NCBI GenBank assembly: GCA_041687475.1
Contig: JAWLBW010000027.1
Coordinates: forward strand, 1-24,174
Source: JAWLBW01 sp041687475
GTDB lineage: Bacteria; J088; JAWLBW01
Direction of reading: 5' to 3'
DNA length: 24,174 bases
Position 1 is the stretch's first letter; the number at the start of each line of letters is the position of its first letter. The translations under genes and the position numbers were made by a program. The notes below the pieces were generated by a model, which was given only the letters and a program-made list of their open reading frames with translations, did not search any database and was not told the origin of the DNA. This document shows positions 14,975 through 23,137 of the stretch, piece after piece.

Positions 14975-15382
14975 TTAAATCAATTCATCGACCCGCTTGA
15001 ATACGGCGTCTGCGTCAAGCATGGGCACGATTCGGTCGCCGAAGCGCAGGGTATGTACCTGAAACGGCATGGTGTTTTCCGTTTCGAGTTTGTCCGTATC
15101 GAGTCTGGCGACGCCCACGACATCGTCGACCCAGGATGCGAACGAGTAGCTCGCGTGACCGAAAAGCATGAGCTTCTGGGGCGTGTGCACCGAGAGGCCC
15201 ACCAGTGATCCGAGATCGAAAACGACGTACAAGCGACCGAGACGGTTTACCACCCCCTCGATGGAGGCCGGCGCCATGGGGGCCGGGGCCACGTAGGCGT
15301 CTTCGAGTATCTCGTGAAGCGCCCCTGCTTCCAAGGCGCAGAGGGTGTCTCCGATACGGAATACGATTGCCAGCTCAGCCAC
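14975..15382 (-). CDS. cheW: CheW-type chemotaxis coupling protein
   Basis: The 135-residue product is a single CheW domain: an N-terminal strand AIVFRIGDTLCALEA, the central block IEGVVNRLGRLYVVFDL and a C-terminal LDADAVF segment. CheW links receptors to the CheA P5 domain. The start is GTG at 15382 and overlaps the MCP stop codon by eight bases, so the receptor and its adaptor are translationally coupled. The protein is diverged, with a Phe/His/Ser-rich middle, but the length is typical. Confidence 0.87.
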   Translation of the reverse strand: MAELAIVFRIGDTLCALEAGALHEILEDAYVAPAPMAPASIEGVVNRLGRLYVVFDLGSLVGLSVHTPQKLMLFGHASYSFASWVDDVVGVARLDTDKLETENTMPFQVHTLRFGDRIVPMLDADAVFKRVDELI

Positions 15383-16631
15383 GCGCGGTCAATTTGAAGC
15401 GGTCGACGACGTTACGTAAGTTTTCGGCGAGCCCGGCCAGTTCTTCGGCCTGCTTCGACATACCCGCGGTAATGCGGGCCTGTTCTTCGGTGGCCTGGCT
15501 GACCGACAGGGTCGCGCTGTTGTTACTGGTTGTTACCTGCGAAATTTCATTCATCAGGCCCATGACTTCTTCGCCGCGTCTTGCCTGACTCTGGGCGCCG
15601 CGGTGAATGTCGTTGACCTTGGCCACCGTTTCGTTGGCGAGGGCGATGATGGCCGTGAGATTGTCGCCGATGTCGTTAATCGACTCGCGGCTTTCGTTGA
15701 TGCTCGAGCTGCTTTCGCGAATGGTGTCGATGACGCGTCCGCTTTCGGCCTCGATGCCCCGCACCAGCTCCATGATGGCCTCGGCCGAGTGGGCCGTGCT
15801 TTCGGCCAGCTTGCGCACTTCTTCGGCCACGACGGCGAAACCGCGACCGGCATCGCCGGCACGCACGGCTTCAATGGTGGCGTTCAGCGCCAGAATATTC
15901 GTTTTCTGGGCGATGCCGTTGATGACTTCGACGATCTTGTTGATCTCGCGCGTGCGCTCACTGAAGTTGACCAGCAGGCCCTGGCTTCGCTCCATCTGCT
16001 CGAAGATGGTCTTCATGTGATTGACGGCCCGGTCGGTGACGCGGCCGCCGGCCTTGGCGGTTTCGTTGGTCTTGACGGCCGAGTCGGCGGCGTCGCGGGC
16101 GCGACCGGCGGTATCCTGCAGAATACCGGCCATTTCCTGCACGCTGTCGAGCACGCGATTGACCAGCGAGCGCTGCTGTTCCGACGCCTCGGACATGCCG
16201 GCCATGGTGGCGGCGATGCCGTCGGTTTTCTGGTCGACGTATTCGGCGTCGCGCGAAAGCTTCTCGCTGCTTTCGGCCACGCCGTTGCTGGCCGTGCGAA
16301 TGTGCGAAGCCAGCTCGGCCAGGCTCAGTCGCATGTTGTCGATGGCGTGCGCCATGTCGTCGAGTTCGTCGGTCGACATGCGGCGCCCCAGCGTAACAGG
16401 CGTCGAGAGATCGCCCCGGCTGATGGCGGCCGTCTGCGACTTGAGCTTCGAGAACAAGCGGCTGTACGTGCGCGAATAGGCCGAGCCGATCAGCAGGCCG
16501 ATAAGCAGCGCGACCGCATAGGCAATCCAGGGCGGAAGCCGGTAGCCGTTGACGATGACGAAGCCGAGTGAGACGGTCAGAATGACGGCGAAAACGCCGA
16601 GAACAAATTTGAATCCGATTTCGATACGCAT
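15375..16631 (-). CDS. Methyl-accepting chemotaxis protein without periplasmic sensor domain
   Basis: The 418-residue product has two hydrophobic helices separated by about five residues (roughly 8-30 and 34-52), then a HAMP-like segment (about 53-110) and a cytoplasmic signalling domain. The receptor tip is clear: INGIAQKTNILALNATIEAV, followed by RAGDAGRGFAVVAEEVRKLAE. With no room for a ligand domain between the helices, any input must come from the membrane, the cytoplasm or partner proteins. There is no C-terminal CheR-binding pentapeptide of the NWETF type. It is the first gene of the operon with cheW, cheY, cheA, cheC, larB and larC. A hairpin lies in its leader and a -10 hexamer 55 bases upstream. 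No strong Shine-Dalgarno is visible. Confidence 0.93.
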   Translation of the reverse strand: MRIEIGFKFVLGVFAVILTVSLGFVIVNGYRLPPWIAYAVALLIGLLIGSAYSRTYSRLFSKLKSQTAAISRGDLSTPVTLGRRMSTDELDDMAHAIDNMRLSLAELASHIRTASNGVAESSEKLSRDAEYVDQKTDGIAATMAGMSEASEQQRSLVNRVLDSVQEMAGILQDTAGRARDAADSAVKTNETAKAGGRVTDRAVNHMKTIFEQMERSQGLLVNFSERTREINKIVEVINGIAQKTNILALNATIEAVRAGDAGRGFAVVAEEVRKLAESTAHSAEAIMELVRGIEAESGRVIDTIRESSSSINESRESINDIGDNLTAIIALANETVAKVNDIHRGAQSQARRGEEVMGLMNEISQVTTSNNSATLSVSQATEEQARITAGMSKQAEELAGLAENLRNVVDRFKLTARG

Positions 16632-16651
16632 GGCCGGGCGCTCTGTTGCCG

Positions 16652-16668
16652 CCCGCCGTCACGGCGGG
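16652..16668 (-). other. Hairpin in the leader of the chemotaxis-lar operon
   Basis: CCCGCC-GTCAC-GGCGGG is a perfect 6-bp all-G:C stem with a 5-base loop, 20 bases before the MCP start codon and within the predicted transcript leader. It may stabilise the mRNA, limit ribosome access or mark a regulatory site. The leader is only about 50 bases, too short for a known riboswitch class. Confidence 0.4.
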
Positions 16669-16686
16669 TCTTGTTCGGGAGCCTAC

Positions 16687-16692
16687 ATTCTA
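16687..16692 (-). promoter_or_regulatory. Putative -10 hexamer for the chemotaxis-lar operon
   Basis: TAGAAT on the minus strand lies in GGCTAGAATGTAGGC, nearly the same palindrome-like context as the promoters of the DUF3015-like paralogues. A TTGGCC 19 bases upstream is a weak -35. The start codon is 55 bases downstream. Confidence 0.45.
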
Positions 16693-16755
16693 GCCCAAGG
16701 CCTGTCGGAAAGGCCAATGGAGACGAAATTTCGCGGTTAGTACCGGGCGCTGGAA

Positions 16756-17118
16756 TCAGGGCGACTGAATCTGTCGCGCGTAGCCGGTCAGCGGTTCTGC
16801 CTGTCCGGTTCGGTAGTCGTAGAGCCAGCCGAACCGCGTCGAGCGGCCTCCGTGGCGATATTCGTAACCCACCTTGTAGACTTCGCGGTCTTCGATTTCG
16901 ATGGCCCGGTTTGCATACCAGCGACCCTCGCCGGCGCCGACCTGACGCATCGACTGCAGGTCGCGCACCAATTGTTCGACGGCCTGCTCGACCGAAAGGC
17001 CGGGCAGCGAAGACCGGGTCGAGCGCAGGCGCTCGAGAGCCGAGGCGCTGCGGTCCTTGTGTGCACAGCTCTGCAGCATCAGCAGGCAGAGCGCTCCGAT
17101 AAGCATTACGCTACGCAT
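16756..17118 (-). CDS. Small lipoprotein, unknown function
   Basis: The 120-residue product has a lipoprotein signal: a basic start, a hydrophobic core and lipobox LQSC with the lipidated cysteine at C18. The mature part has a helical region (about 25-60, with SVEQAVEQLVRDLQSM) and a C-terminal Tyr-rich segment that reads like a small beta-sheet (EVYKVGYEYRHGG, FGWLYDYRTG). I recognise no named domain. ATG at 17118 is preferred to a GTG two codons upstream because the AGGGGGG Shine-Dalgarno then sits at a proper distance. A good sigma-70 promoter lies at 17147-17174. The gene is probably monocistronic. Confidence 0.75.
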   Translation of the reverse strand: MRSVMLIGALCLLMLQSCAHKDRSASALERLRSTRSSLPGLSVEQAVEQLVRDLQSMRQVGAGEGRWYANRAIEIEDREVYKVGYEYRHGGRSTRFGWLYDYRTGQAEPLTGYARQIQSP

Positions 17119-17146
17119 GGTCACCCCCCTTCAGGAAAGCGCCGAC

Positions 17147-17174
17147 AGTCTACCACACCATGGGCCGATGCCAA
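17147..17174 (-). promoter_or_regulatory. Sigma-70 promoter of the small lipoprotein gene
   Basis: The minus strand has TTGGCA (17169-17174, five of six matches), a 16-base spacer and TAGACT (17147-17152). The leader of about 20-25 bases includes the G-rich ribosome-binding site. The rest of the 211-base gap between lipoprotein and SDR genes holds only the hairpin at 17298-17318. Confidence 0.5.
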
Positions 17175-17297
17175 AGGAGAAAGGAAGGGGCGAAAGCCCG
17201 GAGCGCGGGCAGGCAACAGCTCCCGGGGGTTCGGGCACGGTAGTCTGGCCAGGTACTCTGGCGGCTCGCTGGTTCTGCCGTCGGTGAATCGTGCCTC

Positions 17298-17318
17298 GCG
17301 CGGGAATCCTTCCCGCGC
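17298..17318 (-). terminator. Strong hairpin just after the SDR gene
   Basis: GCGCGGGAA-TCC-TTCCCGCGC is a perfect 9-bp inverted repeat with a 3-base loop, 11 bases past the SDR stop codon. It is the best stem in the window. No U run follows on the minus strand, so it may stop polymerase inefficiently or protect the 3' end of the mRNA. Confidence 0.55.
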
Positions 17319-17329
17319 CGGCGCAGGCG

Positions 17330-18118
17330 TCAACCCGCGACCTTATTCTTCTTGGCCGGCTGGGCCTGCCGCAGCATCACGGCGGCGACGAGATCGTACA
17401 GAAAGACGGGCAGCAGCCGGGCGAAGCGCATGGCCAGGGACGTTGGGAGGGGAAAGTCGATGACCCGCCACCCCCGCTCGAGTCGATCGGCCATCAGTCG
17501 TGCCGCCGTGTCGGCATCCATGAGAAAGGGCATGTGAAAATCGTTTTTCTCTGTCATGGCGGTTTTCACGAAGCCGGGGTTGATGATGGTCGTGCCGACA
17601 TCGTGTTGTGCCAGCTCGACGCGTGCCGACTCGAGAAAGAGCTGCATCGCCCCTTTGCTGGCCGAATAGGCTGCCGAGGTGGGAAGCCCGCGGAGCCCCG
17701 CAAGCGAGGCCACGCCTACGAAGCGCCCGTTGCGGCGAGCGATCATGGAAGGTATGACTGCGTCGAACAGGTACAACATGCCGTTGAAGTTGACATGCAT
17801 GACCGCCTCGGCTCGTTCGAGCTCGAAGTTCTCGAGTGAGGTCGGAAGATCGATGCCCGCGTTGGCGATGGCCAGGTCGACACCGCCCCAGGCCTGCTCG
17901 ACCTGCCGTACCGCCTCGCTTACCGAATTGCGGTCGGTCACGTCGCAGGCCAGTGCCATGGCCTCAAAGCCGTTCTGCCGCAACTCAGCGGCGGCCTGAT
18001 CGAGAAGGTCGCGTCGCCGGGCACAGAGCGCTACGCGGTAGCCGCGGCGTGCGAGTTCGCGGCCGAGCGCCAGACCGATTCCGCTCGAAGCTCCGGTCAG
18101 AATGACGTTTTTCGACAT
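17330..18118 (-). CDS. Short-chain dehydrogenase/reductase
   Basis: The 262-residue product is a classical SDR. It has the NAD(P)-binding TGASSGIG (8-15), NAG (86-88), N110, catalytic S138, and Y151 and K155 in YSASK. Arg-rich residues after the second strand (CARRRD) favour NADP. The last 40 residues (PLPTSLAMRFARLLPVFLYD and a Lys-rich tail) are hydrophobic and may anchor the enzyme to the membrane, as in SDRs acting on lipids. The substrate is not predictable. ATG at 18118 follows a GAGG five bases upstream; a TTG start five codons earlier is less likely. The gene is separate from its neighbours, with a hairpin downstream. Confidence 0.92.
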   Translation of the reverse strand: MSKNVILTGASSGIGLALGRELARRGYRVALCARRRDLLDQAAAELRQNGFEAMALACDVTDRNSVSEAVRQVEQAWGGVDLAIANAGIDLPTSLENFELERAEAVMHVNFNGMLYLFDAVIPSMIARRNGRFVGVASLAGLRGLPTSAAYSASKGAMQLFLESARVELAQHDVGTTIINPGFVKTAMTEKNDFHMPFLMDADTAARLMADRLERGWRVIDFPLPTSLAMRFARLLPVFLYDLVAAVMLRQAQPAKKNKVAG

Positions 18119-18151
18119 GACAGCCTCGCTCAAGAAGAGGGTGAAGTCGTC

Positions 18152-18157
18152 ATTTTA
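18152..18157 (-). promoter_or_regulatory. Putative -10 hexamer of the SDR gene
   Basis: TAAAAT on the minus strand matches the consensus at five of six positions, 33 bases before the SDR ATG, in the usual GG-TA-N-AATG context. No -35 match is visible. The rest of the 209-base gap up to 18327 shows nothing I can name. Confidence 0.35.
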
Positions 18158-18327
18158 CCGTTACCCCTATGTCGCTGCCTCTTCTTTTGCGAACAGCAAC
18201 TCGACAGGGCGAACGGCGATGACCGTGCAGTACGCCCACCGAGATGGTCACTGCTGCGAAGGGCCGCTGCGACGTGTTTGCCCGGCCTGCGAGCCGAACG
18301 GAGACGGTGCAGCCGCGAGCGAAAAGT

Positions 18328-19290
18328 TCACCCGAGCAGGGCTTCGCGCAGGCGACGGTAGTCTTCGGGCGGTGGGGCTTCGAGTACGATGGTCTTGCCC
18401 GTTTGGGGGTGGGGAAACGACAGTCGCAGGGCATGAAGCATCGTACGCGCGACCGATTGTCCGGCCACCGCTTCGGGGCCATCATACCGTGAGTCGCCGA
18501 GCAGGGGGTGGCCGGTGTGGGCTGCGTGAATGCGTATCTGGTGGGTGCGTCCGGTACGCGGTTCGGCCTGAATTTCAGACGCATCGGCGCCATGGGCAAG
18601 CGTGGTGAAGTCGGTGAGCGCGGTCTTGCCTCGATTAGGGTCGACGCGGTAGCGGGCGCCGGGGCCCGGCCCGAGGGGTTCGTCGCAGTGCCACGTGTCG
18701 GGGGGCGAGCCGGCGACCAGGGCCAGGTAGGTTTTCTGCACGTCTCCACTCGACCACAGCTTCTGCAGCTTACCGTTCACCGCCGGGTTCTTGGTGAGCA
18801 GAATGATGCCCGAGGTTTCCTTGTCGAGTCGGTGCATGAGGTGCAGTTGCGGTACCCGGCCGTCGCGCCTCTTCAGAAACTCGCCGGCCGCGTGCTCGAG
18901 GTTACCGAAGACATCCCACGGGTTGGGCTGCACGTACCAGCCGGCTTCCTTGGCGAAGGCAATGAGAGACGCATCTTCCCAGACGACGTGCGAGTCGTCG
19001 AGGGTGACCGTGGGGTAGCGAAAGTCGGGCGGATACAGAACGATCAGTTCCATGCCCGTCGTAACCGGCAGGCTTTGCGAGCGAATGCGGCGGGTGCCCG
19101 ACCAGACGCCGCCGTGCAGCAGAATGTCGCGGGCTCGCCGGCGGCTGAGCTGCGGCAGAAGCGCCGGTACGACGCGGTCAAGCCGCTCGCCGGCCATTTT
19201 TTCGGGTACCGTGAGCCGAATGGTTTCGGTTCTTCCCCGAAAGGTGGGTGTGTCTTGTGTCACGGGGTGATATGATGCTTGTGAATTCAC
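18328..19290 (-). CDS. RluA-family RNA pseudouridine synthase
   Basis: The 320-residue product has an S4-like N-terminal RNA-binding segment (about 25-85, ERLDRVVPALLP and RRRARDILLHGGV). The RluA catalytic domain follows, with HRLDKETSGI (D156 is the catalytic aspartate) and the later block GRTHQIRIHAAHTGHPLLGD. Enzymes of this family isomerise uridine to pseudouridine in rRNA or tRNA. Which site this one modifies is not readable, and RluA, RluC and RluD types are all possible. The start is uncertain: GTG at 19290 opens the frame, while a GTG at 19263 is preceded by CATCAT eight bases upstream. The gene is divergent from the Nudix gene. Confidence 0.9.
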   Translation of the reverse strand: MNSQASYHPVTQDTPTFRGRTETIRLTVPEKMAGERLDRVVPALLPQLSRRRARDILLHGGVWSGTRRIRSQSLPVTTGMELIVLYPPDFRYPTVTLDDSHVVWEDASLIAFAKEAGWYVQPNPWDVFGNLEHAAGEFLKRRDGRVPQLHLMHRLDKETSGIILLTKNPAVNGKLQKLWSSGDVQKTYLALVAGSPPDTWHCDEPLGPGPGARYRVDPNRGKTALTDFTTLAHGADASEIQAEPRTGRTHQIRIHAAHTGHPLLGDSRYDGPEAVAGQSVARTMLHALRLSFPHPQTGKTIVLEAPPPEDYRRLREALLG

Positions 19291-19371
19291 AGGATATCAG
19301 AACGTCGCGGTCGTCCGACCAGTGTGACGGACTTCGGAGAGGCTCATAGCGACGGCGTGCGGCAAAGTGCG

Positions 19372-19833
19372 ATGGCGAAAACGGAAGTATCGGCGGGCGG
19401 CGTCATTTATCGCGAAGTTACCGCCGGTGAATATGAGGTCTGCCTGATTACGGCACGCGGGAAGCGGCGCTGGCAGCTGCCCAAGGGCTGGGTCGAGCCC
19501 GGCGAAACGCGGGAGCAGGCCGCGCAGCGAGAGGTGCGTGAAGAGACCGGGCTGCTGGGCGAAATCGAAGAAAGCCTGGCGAGCATCGACTTCTGGTATG
19601 TCTGGCGTTTCGGCGAACGACCCGAACGCCGGCACAAATTCGTGCATCATTTTCTCCTGCGATTTCTGGGCGGCGAGACGTCGGACCACGATTTCGAGGT
19701 CGACGAAGCGCGCTGGTTTCCGCTCGACAGCGCCATTCAGCTGTTGGGGTTTCCGAACGAGCGCGCGGTCATGTTGAAGGCGGCCGAAGTACTGCGCGCC
19801 CGCCGGCGCAACGGGGCCGCCGAGAAGCGTTAG
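19372..19833 (+). CDS. Nudix hydrolase
   Basis: The 153-residue product is a single Nudix domain with a perfect Nudix box at residues 39-61: G39, E45, then REVREETG with the metal-binding glutamates. The preceding RRWQLPKGWVEPGE resembles diadenosine polyphosphate and diphosphoinositol phosphate hydrolases, so a nucleoside polyphosphate substrate is likely but not proven. ATG at 19372 (MAKTEVSAGG) is chosen by homology of the first strand; a GTG at 19324 would add 16 residues without a ribosome-binding site. No promoter is clear, though TATGAT occurs at 19271-19276. The gene converges on the M42-type peptidase with a 24-base gap. Confidence 0.9.
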   Translation: MAKTEVSAGGVIYREVTAGEYEVCLITARGKRRWQLPKGWVEPGETREQAAQREVREETGLLGEIEESLASIDFWYVWRFGERPERRHKFVHHFLLRFLGGETSDHDFEVDEARWFPLDSAIQLLGFPNERAVMLKAAEVLRARRRNGAAEKR

Positions 19834-19857
19834 CCTCATCCGGCTAACTCGCCCCGG

Positions 19858-20769
19858 TCATTCTTTCGATAATTCGGGAATCAACCGCGCATACAGTCGC
19901 AGCATGTTTTCGGCATCGCTGCGCGCCAGGCTTTCGTGCGCCGAGTGGTAGCCGTTTTCAGGGGCGCCCACAAAGCACCAGTCAATGCCGAAGCCGCTGC
20001 GTTCGAGCATGCCCCCGTCGCTTCCCCCATGGGCCTCGATTTCGAGCTGATACGGAATGCCGGCCTTCTCGGCGATGTCGCGGCAGCGATCGACATACTC
20101 GGTGCGCGGCAGGAAGGCGTCGCGCAACGATACCACCGGTCCGCGTCCGGCGTGAATGTGGTCGGTGGCGTAGGTAATGTCGGAAATGAGCGCGCGGCGA
20201 ATGTCGGTGTTCTCGTACACCCATCGGCCGCAGTCCATGGCGCCGCGGCCCGATTGCTCTTCGCCGGCGGTGAAGGCGACCAGTACGTCTTCGGCCTGTT
20301 CGAGCTGGTGCAGGGCGTTGTATACGCCGAAGCGATTATCGAGAAAGGCGCCGTTGAGGCGGTGGTCGTCGAAGGTGGGGCGCGTGTCGTAAACCCAGCG
20401 TGTGCCCGGGTCGCCGCCCCCTTCGACCAGCGTGAATTCGCGGTAGTCGTCTTCGACCGGTTCGAGCACGGCGCGCAGGGTCTGGCCGTTATGGCTGCAG
20501 CGAACCCGCGTCGGACCGTCGACCGTGGGGCCGCCGATGGCGATGAAGGTGTTGCCGTAGCCGAGCGTGAAACCGACCGAATCGATGTGCGCGAAAACGG
20601 CCACCCGGGGGCGTCCTTTCGACACGATAAGGCTGTTGCCGAGACGAACGATCAGGGCCGATGGGAGGCGGCTTTCGACTTCTTCGCGCAGCAGTTGCGT
20701 CAGCCGGTGTTCGTCGCCGGTTGCGGCTTCGACCTCCATGAGGCGGGCAAGCAGGGTTTCATCGATCAT
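19858..20769 (-). CDS. M42-family (TET-like) aminopeptidase or relative
   Basis: The 303-residue product shows the M42 metallopeptidase motifs in order: AHIDSVGF (H61), LDNR (D144, usually DDR), TAGEEQSGRGA (E170/E171 as base and ligand), ISDITYATD (D197), and a C-terminal GYHSAHES supplying the last His. M42 enzymes are dodecameric cytoplasmic aminopeptidases with two metal ions. The protein is shorter than the usual 340-360 residues, so part of the lid (PDZ-like) domain may be reduced. Asn replaces the second Asp of DDR. The gene follows the kinase gene after 31 bases in the same direction, probably in one operon, but without a clear Shine-Dalgarno. A related M20/M28-type deaminase or deacetylase is a weaker alternative. 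Confidence 0.85.
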   Translation of the reverse strand: MIDETLLARLMEVEAATGDEHRLTQLLREEVESRLPSALIVRLGNSLIVSKGRPRVAVFAHIDSVGFTLGYGNTFIAIGGPTVDGPTRVRCSHNGQTLRAVLEPVEDDYREFTLVEGGGDPGTRWVYDTRPTFDDHRLNGAFLDNRFGVYNALHQLEQAEDVLVAFTAGEEQSGRGAMDCGRWVYENTDIRRALISDITYATDHIHAGRGPVVSLRDAFLPRTEYVDRCRDIAEKAGIPYQLEIEAHGGSDGGMLERSGFGIDWCFVGAPENGYHSAHESLARSDAENMLRLYARLIPELSKE

Positions 20770-20800
20770 GGAAAGGATACCGGTTGGAACGTGAGTGCGG

Positions 20801-22242
20801 TCAAGCCGGCTTGACGTCGCGCAGTGCTTCGAGCAGGGCCTTGCCGTCGGCGTAACGCTCGTCGGGGTTGCGTGCCGTACATCGGGCGAGGAAGGCGTTG
20901 ATGGAGTCCGATACCCCTTCGACCGCGGGCACCGTTTGCGTCAGGTGCTGCAGCAGCACCTGCTGTACGTCGCCCTGGTAGGGGGCATTGCCCGTCAACA
21001 TGAAATAAAGCGTGATGCCGAAGGAATATACGTCGCTGCGGGCGTCGGCGGTTTTGCCTTCGGCCTGCTCGGGACTCATGTAATAGGGCGAGCCGAGAAT
21101 CGAGCCGGCCACCGTGAGCTGCGTGGCCGCGGTCATGCGCGCCAGACCGAAATCGGTAAGCTTGGGGCGGCCGTCGGGCGTGAGCAGCACGTTCAGCGGT
21201 TTGATGTCGCGGTGCACGATGCCCTGCTCGTGGGCGAAGGCGAGCCCCTCGGCAATGGCGCCGGCAATGGCAAGGGCCTGCGAGGGGGCAAGGGCACCTT
21301 CCTTTTCGACGAGCCCCTGCAGATCGCCGCCGGCGACGAACTCGAGCGAAAGCCATGCTTCGCCGGCGTGGTTGATGATGTCGAAGATCTGCACCACGTT
21401 GGGGTGCGATACGCGGGCGAGCGCCTTGGCTTCGTGGGTAAACCGCGTGAGAAACTGCTGGTCCGAGGCCAGGTGACCCGGCAGCCACTTGAGGGCGACG
21501 GTGCGTTCGAGCGTGGTATCGAGAGCCTGGTGCACTTCGCCCATGCCGCCTTTGCCCAGAAGCTTCTGCAACTCGTAGCGTCCGCCCGCTCCGACGCGCC
21601 TGGCCGTGTCGGACTGCGTGATGGCCACCGTCTGATCGGGCGCCGGCTGCGCGGCGGGGGGCGATGCGGCGGCGATTGTAGAACCCAGCGCCACCGTGGC
21701 TGCCGGCGAAGGCGCCACGGTGCCGTTTCCGGCCGGTTGGCCGACGAAGGTGCGGTGCAGTCGCTCTTCGACCATGCGACGTTCAATGGGGTCGGGCAGC
21801 AGCGCCAAACTGCCCTGGTAATCGAGCTGCGCGATACGCAGGTTGCCCGCCTGCAGGGCGCGGTCGCCGGCATCGAGGCGCTCGCGGGCGATACGCGCCG
21901 CTTCACGGGCGGCCGGTCGCACGGCCATGAGCAGACCGGCAATGGCGGCCAGGGCGCAGAGCACGAAGAGCACGACGGCTACGTCGCCCTGGGCCTGGGC
22001 CCACTGCGGCGCATCCTTGGAGCTATCAAAGATGCGCTCAAAAAAATTCTTGTCCTTCGACGGGTACAGCCAGCGAAAGAACCACCCCGTCGCGGCCGGG
22101 TAAACGAAGCGCACGAGCAGGGCTGCGATCGCGGCGCCGGCAAGCCATAACCAGGCTTCGCGAAGAAGAATCTTCCACACCGCGGGGCGTTGCAGATAAC
22201 GCCAGTCTGCCGCGTCGAAGCTGAACCGCTCGCGAACAGGAA

Positions 22243-22246
<4 letters not shown>
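20801..22246 (-). CDS. Membrane-bound Ser/Thr protein kinase with C-terminal kinase domain
   Basis: The 481-residue product has two hydrophobic helices (about 31-50 and 89-108), a TPR-like helical pair (about 115-155) and an Ala/Pro/Thr-rich linker (165-215). A complete Hanks-type kinase domain runs from about 223 to 478. It has the glycine loop GKGGMGEV (231-238), K253 in VALKWL, HRDIKPLN with catalytic D347, D365FG and YYMSPEQA. Most bacterial kinases of this type have the kinase first and the membrane helix second; here the order is reversed. The Thr-rich linker (TVALGSTIA and DQTVAITQSDT) is a candidate autophosphorylation site for FHA binding. The ATG overlaps the FHA gene stop codon as ATGA. 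Confidence 0.94.
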
Positions 22247-22974
<728 letters not shown>

Positions 22975-22982
22975 AAGCGACT

Positions 22983-23012
22983 ATTCTAGCGCAATCGACG
23001 AGGGAACGTCTA
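22983..23012 (-). promoter_or_regulatory. Promoter of the FHA-kinase operon, leaderless arrangement
   Basis: The minus strand has TAGACG (23007-23012, four of six matches), an 18-base spacer and TAGAAT (22983-22988, five of six). Eight bases separate the -10 from the FHA start codon, so the transcript should begin at about the ATG. Confidence 0.5.
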
Positions 23013-23093
23013 GCGTTGCGAAGCTACACCGGCGCCTGCATTGCGACCGGGTATGAACCTGCTTCCGTCACGAAGCCGACAGGTGTGAAGCGT

Positions 23094-23123
23094 GCAGGCA
23101 AAAAAAAAGAAAACGACGCCTGC
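23094..23123. repeat. Inverted repeat flanking an A9/T9 tract
   Basis: GCAGGC (23094-23099) and GCCTGC (23118-23123) flank 18 bases that include nine consecutive A. On the minus strand this is a T9 tract about 30 bases beyond the ferredoxin-like gene stop, so it may take part in termination, although the hairpin surrounds the tract instead of preceding it. A second small stem (GCTTC/GAAGC, 23061-23076) follows. Confidence 0.35.
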
Positions 23124-23137
23124 GGGTGGAAGCGGAT

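Noticed and set aside
13310..15208. A 632-codon open frame on the plus strand across cheA, cheY and cheW
   Set aside because: It is antisense to three clear chemotaxis genes. The translation is rich in Arg and Gly and shows no domain; long antisense frames are expected in GC-rich coding DNA.
18119..18327. Possible small gene or RNA between the SDR and pseudouridine synthase genes
   Set aside because: No ribosome-binding site, conserved-looking frame or strong hairpin was found beyond the -10 candidate at 18152-18157.
20795..22150. A 451-codon plus-strand frame opposite the kinase gene
   Set aside because: The kinase motifs on the minus strand are complete, and the plus-strand translation has no recognisable domain.
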